DNA from: Isoetes taiwanensis
Lineage: Eukaryota > Streptophyta > Lycopodiopsida > Isoetales > Isoetaceae
NCBI GenBank assembly: GCA_021234155.1
Contig: JAJEKV010000081.1
Span: forward strand, 124,001 to 188,000
DNA: 64,000 nucleotides
Reading direction: 5' to 3'
Shown here in pieces: positions 1 to 11,824 of this stretch. How positions within the stretch are numbered: the stretch's first letter is position 1; each line of letters opens with the position of its first letter. The position numbers were made by a program, and so were the translations under genes. Under the pieces are notes generated by a model, which saw nothing but the letters and a program-made list of their open reading frames with translations, made no database searches and was not told where the DNA came from.

Positions 1-96
1 TAATTTATCAAAATCATGAAAATGATATAAGAGTAAATTCGTGGTTATAGACGCGAGAAATTGCCTGCAACTTTAGAAATTATTTTTTATTTAGCA

Positions 97-705
97 GCAA
101 CAGTAATAGCAGGAGCCTTTGTATCGTGTGAGAAATTCTGATGCAGTCAAAGCTGTCGTGGGAAATGCACTTGAGCATCGTATGCAAACTATGAGTGGCA
201 GAATACACCTGTTACACATCATGTGAAAAATTCTGGTGGAGTTAATTGACAAATTCCAGAAGTGCTTGACTGAAACCCTAAGAATCTCTTTAAACATAAA
301 AGAGCATGACTGGAAGCTGAGAAAATGAACCATTAAAAACATCCAATATCCTTTAACTTATGTGTTGAGAGGGAAGAACATGAAGATCCTTTGAATGAGA
401 GCTTGAACTGTTTTCTGAAGCAACAGTAATAGCAGGGACTTCTGTTGTGAGTAGCAAAATATTTAGTATAGTTGTTGTCCGCACTTGAGCATCATGTGCA
501 AACAATAGTAGCAGAATATTGCCTGTTAGCTGTAATTGAGCATGTGGAAACTGTGATACAGTTAAACTTGTTGAAACTTGTTGCAAGAACACACACTTGA
601 AATCAAGTACAAATTTCAAAAGTCCGAGACCTTAAAAACCCTAAGAATCTCGATAAGCATAACAGAGGATGACTGAAGCTAAGAAAATAAAGCATTAAAG
701 GCATA
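97..705. repeat. Degenerate two-unit tandem repeat (~320-360 bp)
   Basis: Two diverged direct copies lie head to tail. The motif GCAACAGTAATAGCAGG occurs at 97 and 420. A shared CACTTGAGCATC block follows in both. AAACCCTAAGAATCTC occurs at about 273 and 636, each followed by a similar stretch ending in CATTAAA. Spacing grows from 323 to about 363 bp, so indels have accumulated. Neither copy has a convincing reading frame. Confidence 0.7.
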
Positions 706-1223
706 TTCAACATGCTTACCTGCTATGGCCCAAAATGTTCTAATATGTGAAGAGAAATTATAAAAGATCTAGAAAAGCTTGGCCAAGGACATTTGAGCGC
801 AATTGCTACCAATGCCCTAGAAAAACTTAGAATGTCAGAGCACAGTAAAGGCCAACTTAAAAGAATAACTGTACAATGCATATTTATTATCAAAATTGGA
901 TGTGAGACCTTTGAGTCCTCTGCAGTTGCTAAGGAGAGCCTCCAGAAACATCTAATGAATGCCTACATCTATTATCTGCTCCAAACCATCCGGCTATTCC
1001 TGCACACAACGAAAAGGCTTTTAGAGCATTTCAAGCCATGGCAAACTCAGAAATTCTGACATTCATTACACATCTAAATGCATCCATAAGTTTACCAAGG
1101 TAACAAAACACTATCCATTTTACAAATATTGTACCTGAGAATCACGCCTCAATTCCAGACCAAAATGTCACCTGTGGGATTTGGTCCCTAGCTTTGATAC
1201 TCGTTGTTCACCACTTTTGGCAG

Positions 1224-2246
1224 GAATTTGCAGCGCATGGTTCCAGATTAAATGCTGGGTATCAACTACCTTCTGAACTTTTCCTTATATATTCAAGAAA
1301 TAAAAAGCAAACACTGATCTTGCCAGAAGTCTTAAAGGTTAAGGTGGAAGCTATCTTTCCACATGATGTCTATTGTGGGCATATGGAACTACGGGTCAAG
1401 AAGAAAGGAAGCAATATATTTTCTTTCAAGACAACAGGCACACCATTGTCACAAACACTGACCAAATGTGGAGAGTATAATTTCAAATTCTACTTGGTAG
1501 TGCATATGGAGGATGTTTTCCGCCTTTAGGAACATGTAATCAAATTTAATCTGGAGTTCCCGTTGCACTTGTGCAGGCAAATGATTCTAACTGTATATAT
1601 GAGGCAGTACAGCCCATTGAAAAACATTTATTCATTGTACCATCAAGTGAAACAGCAAAATGGGATGCACAGTTTCCATATGATAATTCTGTCTTTAGGT
1701 TTGTTCTGTATCTTACCTAATCTACTTGCTCATTTTCTAAGATTAATACGTTAAGATCTGAAGTTACATTTCATCTGGTATTTTACAGGGAACAACTGAT
1801 AAAGTTCCTGATAAATGGAACTAAGTTGATAATAGCAGTGGGTTTAGCAAGTTCAGCTTGGCTTGGTTCCTCATCTTGTTACAGCCAGCAGAGTTTTCGA
1901 TTCTTAGCATATACATATTTTCTTGAATCACTTTTTACCTGATCTGCTTACTCATATTCTATGGCAGATATAAAAGTTACATTTTAGTTGGTATCTAGTC
2001 TAGAATCCTAATGTATTCTCGTAGTTCTCTCTGACATGGCGTTTCTTCCTAATGCCCAGATTAGGAGAACGTTTAGAGTTCGAATTTCAAATTCATGAAT
2101 ATGATAAGTACGAAAATAAACAGTGTTTTGAGAAAATACCTTCAGTTTGGGCCGAAGTTCTCTCCCCATATGGTCATCCTCTTGGCCTAGAATGGACTCC
2201 TGTGAAGGAAGCTGTTTTTGCAAAAGTGGAGACAATCCAGTTTCAG
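1224..2246 (+). CDS. Four internal exons of an unidentified spliced gene, possibly SMCHD1/GMI1-like
   Basis: Four exons join in phase across consensus splice sites: 1224-1496 (TGGCAG/ and /GTAGTG), 1577-1698 (GTGCAG/ and AG/GTTTGT), 1789-1841 (TTACAG/ and GTGG/GTTTAG) and 2065-2246 (ATTAG/ and TTTCAG/GTATAA). Exon phases are 0, 2, 1 and 0, and the joined frame has no stop over about 210 codons. The product contains beta-rich stretches of immunoglobulin-like character (for example GEYNFKFYL, KLIIAVGERLEFEFQI and EYDKYENKQ). This pattern recalls the Ig-like repeats of SMCHD1/GMI1 SMC-hinge proteins, but no diagnostic GHKL ATPase or hinge motif is present. The family call is inference. I could not place a first or last exon. 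A possible further exon near 2490-2526 does not fit the phase. The gene may be a fragment. Confidence 0.5.
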
Positions 2247-4863
2247 GTATAAATATCTTGTTCAAGCATCAATAGCACACCATATTGAGTGTTACAAAAA
2301 GCGAGACTCAAAGAACATAATCAGAAATAAAAAGGAGCGTGTTTCCAATGGTTCAACTATTGAATAGTTCAAAGTTGAAGTACCAAATACTCCAAGAACG
2401 TGCCTCTATGATATAGCAGCACAGCAGCCAGGTGTGGGAACATGCATATTATGAGGAAAGAATGGACTTCGTCTGTTCTTTCATTCAGGGATACAATTGG
2501 CATCTATGACAATGAGGCAGTGGAGGTATTGCAAAATCTAAAAATATTCAAGATTTAAACTGAAAATACAACTACTGGATCTCTATAATCTACATGAAAT
2601 AGCACCTTGAAATTTCCCAAACATGACATCCATACCTATTTTTCAAATTGCATGCTCGATCATCATGAGAAGACCTAGCCAAATCAAGGAAGAACCATTG
2701 CAAAAGAGATAAGAAATCTTCTCATTTCGAAATTCTGGATCCAAGATTATGCATCTGAAGATTGTCAAGCCTCCAAACTCCTGAGTGTTGCTTAGAATCA
2801 GTTCTAGCACAGATAACGAATAACTTCTGTATAGTAGCAAATGATTAAATGTGCAAATAAATTATCTGAAATGTTGACGTGTCAGTTACAATATGAATTT
2901 AAAAAATCAAACAATCGTCATTACCTTGGGCTTTGCACATGTGGTGGTTATAACATTTTCCTCTAAACTGGTGACTAATATGGGCAATGAGCATTGAAAT
3001 TGATTTGCCTCTGGCATTTTCAGAGGGTACATATTCTGTTTTTGCTGAACCAGAGATCATTAACCAACTAAGAAGTGTGGCAGAGTAAGGCAATTATTCA
3101 TAACGATCTCGTAACCTATAGCTTGTTGCTAGTATCACATGACATCCTAGGAAATGCATGAAATAGAATGTGCATTATCTCAACTGGAATGATGCCTCTC
3201 ATCTGGAATTCTCTACTAAGGAGATTCGGCTAACGGCAGTAGACATGGAGAACTTGATTCATAGTCCTAGATCATGAAGTACTTTCTCTACTCCTAACAT
3301 GCTAGATTATGCAGATAGCACCTCAACATTAGCTAGAACAAAAAAGACAGTTAGGTTAACGGAAAATTTTTAACGGAGCAATGACAATCAATTTGCCTTA
3401 CCTCAAAGGAAGACTTCATGTCGCCTGCTCTGCATCATGGCTGTTACCCTTTCCTCGTTAATAAAACTATCTATACAAAGCCATCAAATAAAAAACTTAC
3501 AAATCTGAAAATATTTCTATTGTTGTCATCTTGTATTTACATAAGCTGGTAGCAGCATGGAAGAGTCCATCAGATGACTTATGACGTCTCCAACATGTAT
3601 AATGTGCTACAAATTCAGAAATAATGCTCAATGCTGTTAGCAACCCATATCTTCTAGAGGAAATTCAAAATGCAGCATATACAAAAAGGCAAGTAGGAAA
3701 TTGTGAAGCTAGGAATGTGTCCTTATAAAAGATGGAATCAGCCTTTTACTATAAAAGTAGACGAATCTATCCGATTTAAATAGCTATTCAATGCATTAAC
3801 ATGATGAACAACCTGGAAATGTGTTGCAGAAACAATTAGATACTCAACTCTTTCCATGCATTTTGTTGAAGATGCTTGTAACAGAAATTGAGCCCTGCCA
3901 TTTAAGTAAGTGACAAAGTATTTTACCTCCAGAGAGCCCCCCTTTCAACTGGAATCCAAGAAGTTGGTCATTGCAACTCTATGTCTTCCTCTTCAATTGG
4001 AATCCAGGTGTTGGGAGAAAGCAAATATGCGGTAAAAAATACCCTGAGAAAACTCTATTCTATATCAAAATCCTATTATCCCACCTCCTTAAATTGGCCT
4101 GCATATTTAGTGCTGGAAACACCTATCGGAACTTGTTTACAACTTAATCTCCATTTAAAAAGGATAATATCTTGCGAACAACATCATGGATTAAGCATGC
4201 ATGCTGCATAACTGAATCATAAATCTAACACCATCCAAAATGCTACACAGCAGTAAATGGGCCTTATCCAGAGCAATATTTAAGAATTAGAAACCAAGCC
4301 AAGATCAAACCTGATTAGAAGCACTCCAGATATAAGCACCATGTCAGAAGGATTGTTTACTTCAGCCGAATCTATTTGTATTCAACTGTTTTGGGCATCC
4401 AAGCAAAACGTCACAGCACCAAGAATGCCTGCCAGGATCGGCTACATGAATAGGCACCCCTTCATCTGTCTATAAAGTCGTTGCAGTCCCAAAGAGCCGA
4501 TCCAATGAAGTGGCAGTCAAACGTCAAGAACAATCCAACCTGTAGGGCTTACCTATTGCGGCATCTTAGCGCTAAGAGTCCCAGTAGCAGAGCAAATACA
4601 TGGTGTCCTCCATGCCATCCACGATGTCCTCCATGCCGTTCACATAAGCATGCCGGATTTGAAGGTCGAAATAAAAAAGGGGCAAAATCGAAACCAAAAT
4701 CCAAGGCTAAAGGAATTTTTTGACTTTTGGCAAATCGGAATTGTTTTCCGGCAGGCAAAACCCTCGAAACCTTAGGAAATCAAGTTAAGAGAAAATTCCA
4801 AAAAGTTTTCGGAACCCCGGAAAAACCAAATTTAAACAATAGGATAGATTTATTAGGTGAGAC
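2247..4863. other. Gene-poor stretch, no supported gene
   Basis: AT-rich sequence whose short open frames (for example 3981-4211 and 4481-4723) show no recognisable domain, coherent codon use or splice structure. It may contain further introns or downstream exons of the preceding gene, but I could not support any. The last five bases, 4864-4868 (ATCTT), are the target-site duplication of the Copia element that follows. Confidence 0.5.
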
Positions 4864-4868
4864 ATCTT

Positions 4869-5097
4869 TGTTAGAATATTGAGTATTGGACTTGTAAAAT
4901 ATTATCAACATGCATTAGATTGCATGCATGTACATGCATATGCGCATGCACGCATGTGATTGCATGCACAACACTTGTATAGTATGCATATGCATTGAGA
5001 TTTATTCTTTGTATATATATTGGATGTGAATAAAGGAGAAAGTGTCTTGGTTTGGTGAAGGATCTTGATTATTGTTCTCCTCTACCTATTCTTTACA
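4869..5097 (+). repeat. Copia 5' LTR (229 bp)
   Basis: Starts TGTTAGAATATTGAG and ends CTATTCTTTACA. It matches the 3' LTR at 9311-9569 except for two transitions, one transversion and a CATG-rich simple-repeat patch that is about 30 bp shorter here. AT-rich TATATATAT near 5014 could serve as the promoter TATA box. Confidence 0.93.
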
Positions 5098-5110
5098 TGG
5101 TATCAGAGCT
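5098..5110 (+). other. Primer binding site, initiator-Met tRNA type
   Basis: TGGTATCAGAGCT directly follows the 5' LTR. This is the usual plant Copia primer binding site, complementary to the 3' end of initiator methionine tRNA. Confidence 0.9.
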
Positions 5111-5138
5111 GTAGGTTGATCTTGTCTCGTTGTTCGAG

Positions 5139-5991
5139 ATGTCTAAGTTTATAAAGATTGAGTCCACGCTAAAGCCTTTTGATGGAACGCATTGGCATTC
5201 TTGGAAGTTTCGAGTGAAGGGTTTGTTGGAAGCCGATGATTGTTGGTCTGTGATAGGAGAGTCTAAACCACAAACTCTGACAGATGATTGGAAGGAGAAA
5301 GATCGAAGGGCAATAGCATTTCTTCTAAATGTTATCACTGATGGTGTATTAATGCAGTTACCCGGAAGTAGTTCTATATCTTCATCATCTTCACCAACTT
5401 CTTTCACATCTGCGCATGATCTTTGAGAGGCTTTAGAAGCAAAGTATGGCCAATTAAACTCTGCAGAGCTTGCTGCTTTAGAGGCAAAGTTAGATACTTT
5501 GAAGTATAAGGAAGGAGAAGACGTGGAAAAACTCATTGTAGCTTTCAATGAGATATTTGCAAAGTTTGCTGCTGCAGGCCAAGCTAAGACTCAGGAGGCT
5601 CAAAGTAATAGCTTTCACAAAAGCTTTTCCTCAAAGACTTAATCCTTTAAAGATGTCTATAAGGACACTTTATAAAGGTAATTTTGTAGAAGCGTGTAGT
5701 TCCATTAAGGCTGAGCTTGAGACACAACAAGCTGCAGGATATAGAAGTAATTCTAATGAAGTGGCTCTTGCAATACGTGGCCGTGGACGTGGAAGAGGTC
5801 GCGCTTATGTATATCGTGGACGTGGTCGTGGTGGCCGAGGAGGTGTAGGTACAAGTAGAGGTACCACACAAGAAGATGGTAATGGTCGTGGAGGACGTTG
5901 GCGTGATGATGGGAGATTTGCCAATGTCGAGTGTAACTATTGCCATAAGTTGGGTCACATATAAAGATTTTGTAGACAAAGAAAAGCTGAT
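5139..5991 (+). pseudogene. Copia gag (nucleocapsid), disrupted
   Basis: The capsid/nucleocapsid protein packages element RNA in cytoplasmic particles. The start ATG at 5139 opens a plant Copia gag (MSKFIKIESTLKPFDG..., then HWHSWKFRVKGLLE). TGA at 5424-5426 sits where the family normally has Trp (LWEALEAKYG), which suggests TGG to TGA. A second frame resumes with LEAKLDTLKYKEGEDVEKL and is lost again near 5580-5640. An Arg/Gly-rich linker at about 5785-5900 leads to a zinc knuckle, CNYCHKLGHI-stop-RFC (about 5935-5975). It keeps CX2CX4HX4C spacing, with a TAA at one X position. Confidence 0.85.
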
Positions 5992-6861
5992 TTGATGAGA
6001 TTGTCAGCTAAGTACAAGAGCCAAAATGTGAATGATATTGCTCCAGCTAGTAGTGCAACAAACGTTGCATTCTCAGGTGATATAAAAAATGAAAATAACG
6101 AAGAGATTGGTTTGAAAGTTATGGAGGTTGCTGATAGTCGTTTGTGCATTGATTCTGGTGCAACAAACAATATGTTTTCATCTCGTGCTTGGTTTGATAA
6201 GTTGCAGAACACTTCAACTACGGTGAGAGTTGGAGATGGTGATGAGAAGATTGTAGGTGGAGTAGGAGATGCACGAATCCCTTTGTCAAATGGAAAGGTT
6301 TTGCGTTTCTATGATGCTTTATTGGTACCTGATTTGATAACTAATCTTGTATCAGTGGCAAAGATTTGCGACATGGGACATCGAATGTTGTTTGAGAGTG
6401 AATACTGTAGAATCTTCAATCTAGATTGGAAGGTGGTTCTTCAAGTTGAACGTCGAGGTAACTTGTATGAAATCTTGGTTGATTCTGACCAAGAGAAGTT
6501 GTTGAGTCTTGTAGCAAAACCTCCTGCTTCTCAACTTGAACTTTGGCATCGTAGGTTGGCACATTTGAATGTGGCCACGATCCAACATATGGTGAAGAAT
6601 CAATTGGTAGCAGATCTTAGTTGTGGACATGAAACTAAGATGGGTGTTTGTTCAGGATGCATGCTTGGAAAGATGCATGTTTTGCCTTTCAAAGACTCTG
6701 AAAGGAAAACTAGTGAAGTATTGGAACTTGTTCATTCTGATGTTGTTGGACCCATGCAGGTTTCTTCTTTGAATAGAAAATTATACGTTGTAACTTTCAT
6801 TGATGATTTTAGCAGGAAATGCAAATGTTATTTCCTGAGCACAAAGGATGAAGCTTTTTGA
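5992..6861 (+). pseudogene. Copia pol, part 1: protease, GAG-pre-integrase, integrase N-terminus
   Basis: The frame is open from just after the zinc knuckle. The aspartic protease active site is seen in CIDSGATNNMF (near 6145). The pre-integrase/HHCC zinc region follows: LWHRRLAHLN, then CSGCMLGKMHVLPF. The integrase core starts with VHSDVVGPM, whose Asp is the first residue of the DD35E triad. The frame ends at TGA 6859-6861, where the family usually continues through an aromatic residue, so this is probably a nonsense mutation inside one polyprotein frame that resumes downstream. Confidence 0.88.
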
Positions 6862-8310
6862 GTTTTCAAGCAATATAAAGCATGGGCAGAGAACTTGATT
6901 GGAAAAAAGATCAAATGTTTGAGATCTGATCGTGGTGGTGAGTACATGTCAAGAGAGTTCCAGGAGTTTTGTGCTTCTCATGGAATCAAACGTGAATACA
7001 CGTGCTTGTACATGTGTCCAGGTACACCTCAACAAAATGGAGTTGCAGAACGTAAGAATAGAACATTGGTTGAAGCAGCACGGAGTATGTTGTGGTTATC
7101 TGGTTTACCTCTCTCTCTTTGGGCTGAAGCAAGGAACACGACTTGTTATGTGCAAAATCGAATTCCCATCATCCGGAGACCGTATAAAATTCCAGAAGAA
7201 GTTTGGAGTGGTAAAAAGCAGAGTGTAAAACACTTACGTTCTTTTGGGTGTTTATCTTATAGTTTTGTTCCAGATGATGATCGAAGAAAGTTGGATGCCA
7301 AAAGTGAGGAGTACTATCTTGTTGGATATTCAGAAGAATCCAAAGGTTATCGTTTGTATAATCCAAGGAAGAGGAATATTCACATATCATGCAATGTAGT
7401 CTTTGATGAGACACGATTGTATAGGAGCGATCCAACTTCAATAAGTAAAATTGATGAAGAATGGATTCTTGTGGATTGGTTGGATGTGCAATCTAATACC
7501 AAGCCATTGGAGATCAAATTTGAAGATGGAGATGAGGAGCGTGATGGTGTACTCGAAGATGTTGATGGTGATGTACCTGCTGTACTTGCACCAGATGTTC
7601 AAAGAAAACGACGTGATGTTCCTGAACAGTTATATGATTCTGAATTGTATGGTCGCGGCAAACAGATAAAGCAACCATCAAAGATGCTTTGGAAATCTGG
7701 TGAACCCCAAGAAGAAGTCACTAGTGCATGTTTTCTAGTAACTGAGCCAATATCATACAAGGAGGCAATGAAATCGAAGGATGCTCCTAAATGGCGAGAA
7801 GCAACTGATGCAGAGTATACAAGTTTGATGGAGAATAAGACTTGGGTGTTGGTAGATTCTCCTCTTAATGCTCATGTGATTGGTTGTATGTGGGTTATGG
7901 TGCAGAAGCTTGATCTTGACGGCAAGATGGAGAGGTACAAAGCAAGACTTGTTGCTCAAGGTTTCTCACAGATTGAAGGGATTGAGTGCAATAAAAGATT
8001 TGCTCCAGTTGTGAAATCACCCACGGTAAAACTTCTTCTTGCCATGACAACAGAATTTAACTTGATTGCAGAGACAATGGACGTAAAGGCAGCATTTCTC
8101 AATGGAGATCTTGAAGAAGTGATTTACATGAAACAACCTGAAGGATACAATGTTCTAGGACGAGAAAACAAAGTTTGTTTATTGAAGAAGTCATTGTATG
8201 GATTGAGACAAGCTGCGAGACAATGGTATGCATGCCTAGATCAATTTTTCAAATCAAAAGGTTTTGTGACTTCTCCAGCAGATGATTGTCTTTTATATTG
8301 GAAGGTGTGA
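6862..8310 (+). pseudogene. Copia pol, part 2: integrase core and reverse transcriptase
   Basis: The open frame from 6862 (annotatable from ATG 6898) contains the second integrase Asp in RSDRGGEYMS and the catalytic Glu in QNGVAERKNRT. An acidic linker follows, then the Copia reverse transcriptase: WVMVQKLDLDGKMERYKARLVAQGF, TMDVKAAFLNGDLEE and KSLYGLRQAARQWY. The frame is lost at about 8306, one base out, just before the YVDD-type box. That box here reads IHVDDSLIVG in the next frame, with His replacing the usual Tyr. Confidence 0.9.
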
Positions 8311-9303
8311 TGATGGAGTATGTTTTATTGGGATTCATGTTGATGACAGTCTCATTGTTGGGAATTCACGACAATATGTGGATTTTGTGAAAAATATCTT
8401 AAGCGATTTCAAATGACAGATCAAGGTTATATACATCATTACCTTGGCATGAAGGTGAAGATTGATCATGATCAAGGTAAAGTCAAATTGAGCCAACGTG
8501 GATATGTTGAAAAGATGTTGGAGAAATTTAGAATGCAGACTTGCAAACCTGTGGCAACACCAATTGTACCAGGTACTATCTTATCTATGCAGATGAGACC
8601 TAAAACGCAGGGGAGTATGAAGCAATGTTGAAAACACCATACCAAAGCTTGATTGGAGCATTGATGCACCTTGCATTGAATACTAGATCAGATATTGCTT
8701 TTGCAACAGGATATCTTAGCAGGTTTATGTCTGAACCAGGTTCTCAACATTGGCAAGCTGCTAAGCGTGTTCTTTGGTATTTAAAAGGTACTATTGATTA
8801 TGGTTTACTACTTCATGGTGGACAAAAGTTGTTAGTATACTCAGATGCAGATTGGGCTGGTGACATTGATACTAGAAGATCCACTAGTGGCATGGGTGTT
8901 TTTCTTGATGGTGGAAGTTTGATTTCATGGAGATGTAAACGTCAAGAATCAGTGGCATTATCATCAGCTGAAGCAAAGTATATAGCGGTCTCAAAGTGCT
9001 GCAAGAGAAGTGGTATGGATGCGAAGACTTATGAAAAGTATTTTTATGAAACAAATAGAATCAACAAAAATATTGTGCGACAATCAAAGTTGTATTGCTA
9101 TAGCGAAGAATCCTGTGTACCATTATAGAACAAAACATATTGCTATTCGTCATCATTTTATACGTCAAGTAGTAAAGAAGCGGAAGATTAAGTTGGAGTA
9201 TGTACATACTGAAACACAGGTTGCAGATATATTTACCAAACCATTGCGGCGTGCTCGTTTTGAAGAATTACGCCATATTTTGGGAGTTCAAGTGTTGGCA
9301 TGA
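8306..9303 (+). pseudogene. Copia pol, part 3: end of reverse transcriptase and RNase H
   Basis: Frame-shuffled continuation of pol. HVDDSLIVGNSRQ lies at about 8337-8375. After one shift, MTDQGYIHHYLGMKV starts at 8413. After another, SLIGALMHLALNTRSDIAFA starts near 8645. RNase H is clear in LLVYSDADWAGDIDTRRST and ALSSAEAKY. A last shift near 8998 leads to CDNQSCIAIAKNP, YVHTETQVADIFTKPL and the stop at 9301-9303. All domains are present, but there are four frame breaks. Confidence 0.88.
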
Positions 9304-9310
9304 GGGGGAG
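9302..9310 (+). other. Polypurine tract of the Copia element
   Basis: GAGGGGGAG immediately precedes the 3' LTR and overlaps the end of pol. It would prime plus-strand DNA synthesis. Confidence 0.88.
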
Positions 9311-9569
9311 TGTTAGAATATTGAGTATTGGACTTGTAAAATATTATCAACATGCATTAGATTGCATGCATGCACATGCACATGCACATGCACATGCACA
9401 TGCACATGCACATGCACATGCACGCATGTGATTGCATGCACAACACTTGTATAATATGTATATGCATTGAGATTTATTCTTTGTATATATATTGGATGTG
9501 AATAAAGGAGAAAGTGTCTTGGTTTGGTGAAGGATCTTGTTTATTGTTCTCCTCTACCTATTCTTTACA
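9311..9569 (+). repeat. Copia 3' LTR (259 bp) with expanded CACATG microsatellite
   Basis: Same ends as the 5' LTR. It is 30 bp longer because of a run of about eight CACATG hexamers at roughly 9370-9422. The corresponding patch in the 5' LTR is short and interrupted. Since both LTRs are identical at insertion, the expansion (or the contraction in the 5' copy) happened afterwards. Confidence 0.93.
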
Positions 9570-9574
9570 ATCTT

Positions 9575-10937
9575 TATGTGGCAATCCATAAGAGACTGTA
9601 AGTTGTCTTTTGAGTTTTCTTTGCACGAATGCATGCAAGAAGCTAACATACTGGAGCAACCAGAACAACAAAGACATATGACATCTTGTGGATGTTGTTT
9701 GGTATTATGCTACTGGTGAGGTCCTTTGCCATGCTACAAGTTATGAAGTTGTTATGTAAATACTTAATTCTATAATTTATTTGAAGTAGCTTATAAATGC
9801 TTCATGAGTATACTATGGTTTAACGTGGTATTTTTTATCCTCATTGTCATAGCGCTATCTTCTATTAATTTAGGTCTTCGCTATGATTCAATTTATGCTT
9901 AACTGCCACAGTCGATGGGGTTATAAGCTTTTTGCACTAGGGTGACCATATTATTTTGTTCAATTTACTCTAAGTACGTAATAACTGTTGTTGAATGGTA
10001 TGTAGCGTTGAATGGTATGCAGCACGTGGGTAATGATCAAGAAAGATACAAGAAGGTTCCTCGAGGATACCAAAGGATATGCAAGTAGAGATATCTCCAT
10101 ATATTTAGACCGTTGTGTGATTCAAGATGATTTATTATCGAAGATGAAGAAGCTTGATGATGATGCACCACATAGGCCAAATATTGCAGTAGGTTGAAGG
10201 CCATTAGTGATCTTTAAAAGAGTTAATGAAATCAATCCTTAGAATACTTTAGCAGAAAAGAATCTGTAGAAGTCTATTCTAATCACATGTAATGCTGGAC
10301 AATATTGCACTAAGCTTAGCAACAGATAATTGCTGTGGTGCAAAATGGAGCCTATCAGGTGGAAAGTTGTTGAAACTAAATATTTGAACTACCTTCTATT
10401 GTAACATAGCATGATTGTTTCCACATAGGCATGTGAAAGTAGCTGATGTACGATGAGTGGAGCTCAGAAGAATCATAGCCTGTCGGATGTAAGATGTAAG
10501 ATTGGCTCTATACAAGAAGCAAAGTTTCTCAAGATCTTTAAGAACTTTATTGTCTTTTGAGACTGAGCATTCATGTGTCAAAGGATGTCCTGAGATTCTA
10601 CATTTCAAACTTGAGCATCTTGAGGCTTTGAAGGGAAAGTCAATGTGTCAAATGATGTTTGGAGATTGAGATGTAGAAATAGAAATATGTTGGAGAGCAC
10701 TATTCCACTATTGTTCACAAAGGCCTCGAGATTGAGATGTAGAAGCATTAAACATTCTTTTGGGCTTCTTTTATCTTGCTTTGTAAACCATACATTGGTT
10801 TTATTAAAGTCCCATGACTTCTACATTTGTAAGTGAGCAAGGGGTTAACATCTATAATTGATACATTTACTTAACAAGTCTACTTAACAATTGTAATCCT
10901 TTTTATCCATATATTGTTCCTTATGCATTTTGTCTAG
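9575..10937. other. No supported gene
   Basis: AT-rich sequence with only short, featureless open frames. It is the right flank of the Copia insertion site, so any older element interrupted by Copia would continue here from 4863. I recognise none. Confidence 0.5.
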
Positions 10938-11158
10938 TGGGCGTTTAGTCTAGTGGTAATACACTAGGTCTAGCAACTATAGGTCTCGAGTTCGAGACTG
11001 CCCAGAATCGCACTCTGAACTGTTGGGTGTCAAAACCCACAGACGCAATGTAAAGTGGTTGGGGGCAGGGCCCAACCAAGCAATGTGGTGTGTGGTCACA
11101 TGTCCAGTTGGATGCTGCCTAGTGGCGTGACGTTAAAATACTATCTATCTATCTATCT
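10938..11158 (+). mobile_element. tRNA-derived SINE with (CTAT)n tail
   Basis: The head resembles a tRNA. GGGC near 10939 can pair with GCCC near 11000, an A-box-like TAGTCTAGTGG lies at 10946-10956 and a B-box GAGTTCGAGAC at 10988-10998, spaced as an internal Pol III promoter. The body continues for about 150 bp beyond the tRNA part, through a GGTTGGGGGCAGGGCCCAACC inverted repeat, so it is not a plain tRNA gene. The tail reads GTGGCGTGACGTTAAAATA then (CTAT)n. The same tail occurs at 23661-23714 on an otherwise different insert. Confidence 0.8.
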
Positions 11159-11824
11159 TCTAATTTCTTCAGCTCATAATTTAATAAATTATTGTATTTA
11201 GCAAGTTCTAAGATTGTGCTACACAATCCTTGACATATAGAGTTCACGATTTAGGTTAATGTAGTTTAGATTTCACATAGTATAATTTCTCACCTAAATC
11301 CTAAACCCTAAACCATAAGTTGCCACAAAATTGACAACATAAAAAAACAATAATGGACCACATTAACACACATCAATGTTTTCATTGCAAAAAATATTGA
11401 TGTGAATGATTATTTTTCCTCTCAAGGTCCTTATAAACTTGCTAATGAACCATTTGTTTAATGAAATCTAATACAATGATTTTCTTCAAGAACTTTGATA
11501 ACAAATAGAAATAAGATGAATCACTCAGATGTATCAACCATTGTCACTCTTTCTGTTGCTTTTAAGGATCGTTTCTTCGGAAGGCATACATGTTTCATAC
11601 AAGATTAGATAATAGTGTGTTTACATTTAAGAACAAGATATGTTATCATGTAGATGAGTGTTTCCTATTTCTAGTCAACTACAATCATGCAATATGCCTT
11701 CTTGCCCATAACATTTACATAGATTTTATAAACTCTATTGTAGCTGCAGAATCTAATACCCTAGACCCATTCTGCACGCTCTCGAGAAGCGCTCGACATC
11801 GCCGGGCACACGTTTCTAGTACCT
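11159..11824. other. No supported gene; telobox-like motif
   Basis: AT-rich, without coding evidence. CCTAAACCCTAAACC near 11299-11313 is a telobox-like motif, common in plant regulatory DNA and in degraded telomeric repeats. Confidence 0.45.

Larger units (their letters stand above)
4869..9569 (+). mobile_element. Complete Ty1/Copia LTR retrotransposon, coding-defective
   Basis: The element is bounded by LTRs 4869-5097 and 9311-9569 that begin TGTTAG and end TTTACA. It is flanked by a perfect 5-bp target duplication ATCTT (4864-4868 and 9570-9574). Internal order is PBS, gag, protease, integrase, reverse transcriptase, RNase H, PPT. Integrase before reverse transcriptase defines Ty1/Copia. 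Outside a microsatellite the LTRs differ at only about three or four positions, which indicates a fairly recent insertion. Yet the coding region has three in-frame stops (5424, 5962 and 6859) and about four frameshifts (near 8306, 8415, 8610 and 8998), so it cannot be autonomous. It may have been copied in trans, or some lesions may be sequence error. Confidence 0.95.

Noticed and set aside
10938-11005. Genuine tRNA gene
   Set aside because: A/B-box-like motifs and a partial acceptor pairing are present, but no clean cloverleaf or anticodon arm. The sequence runs on into a SINE body and (CTAT)n tail.
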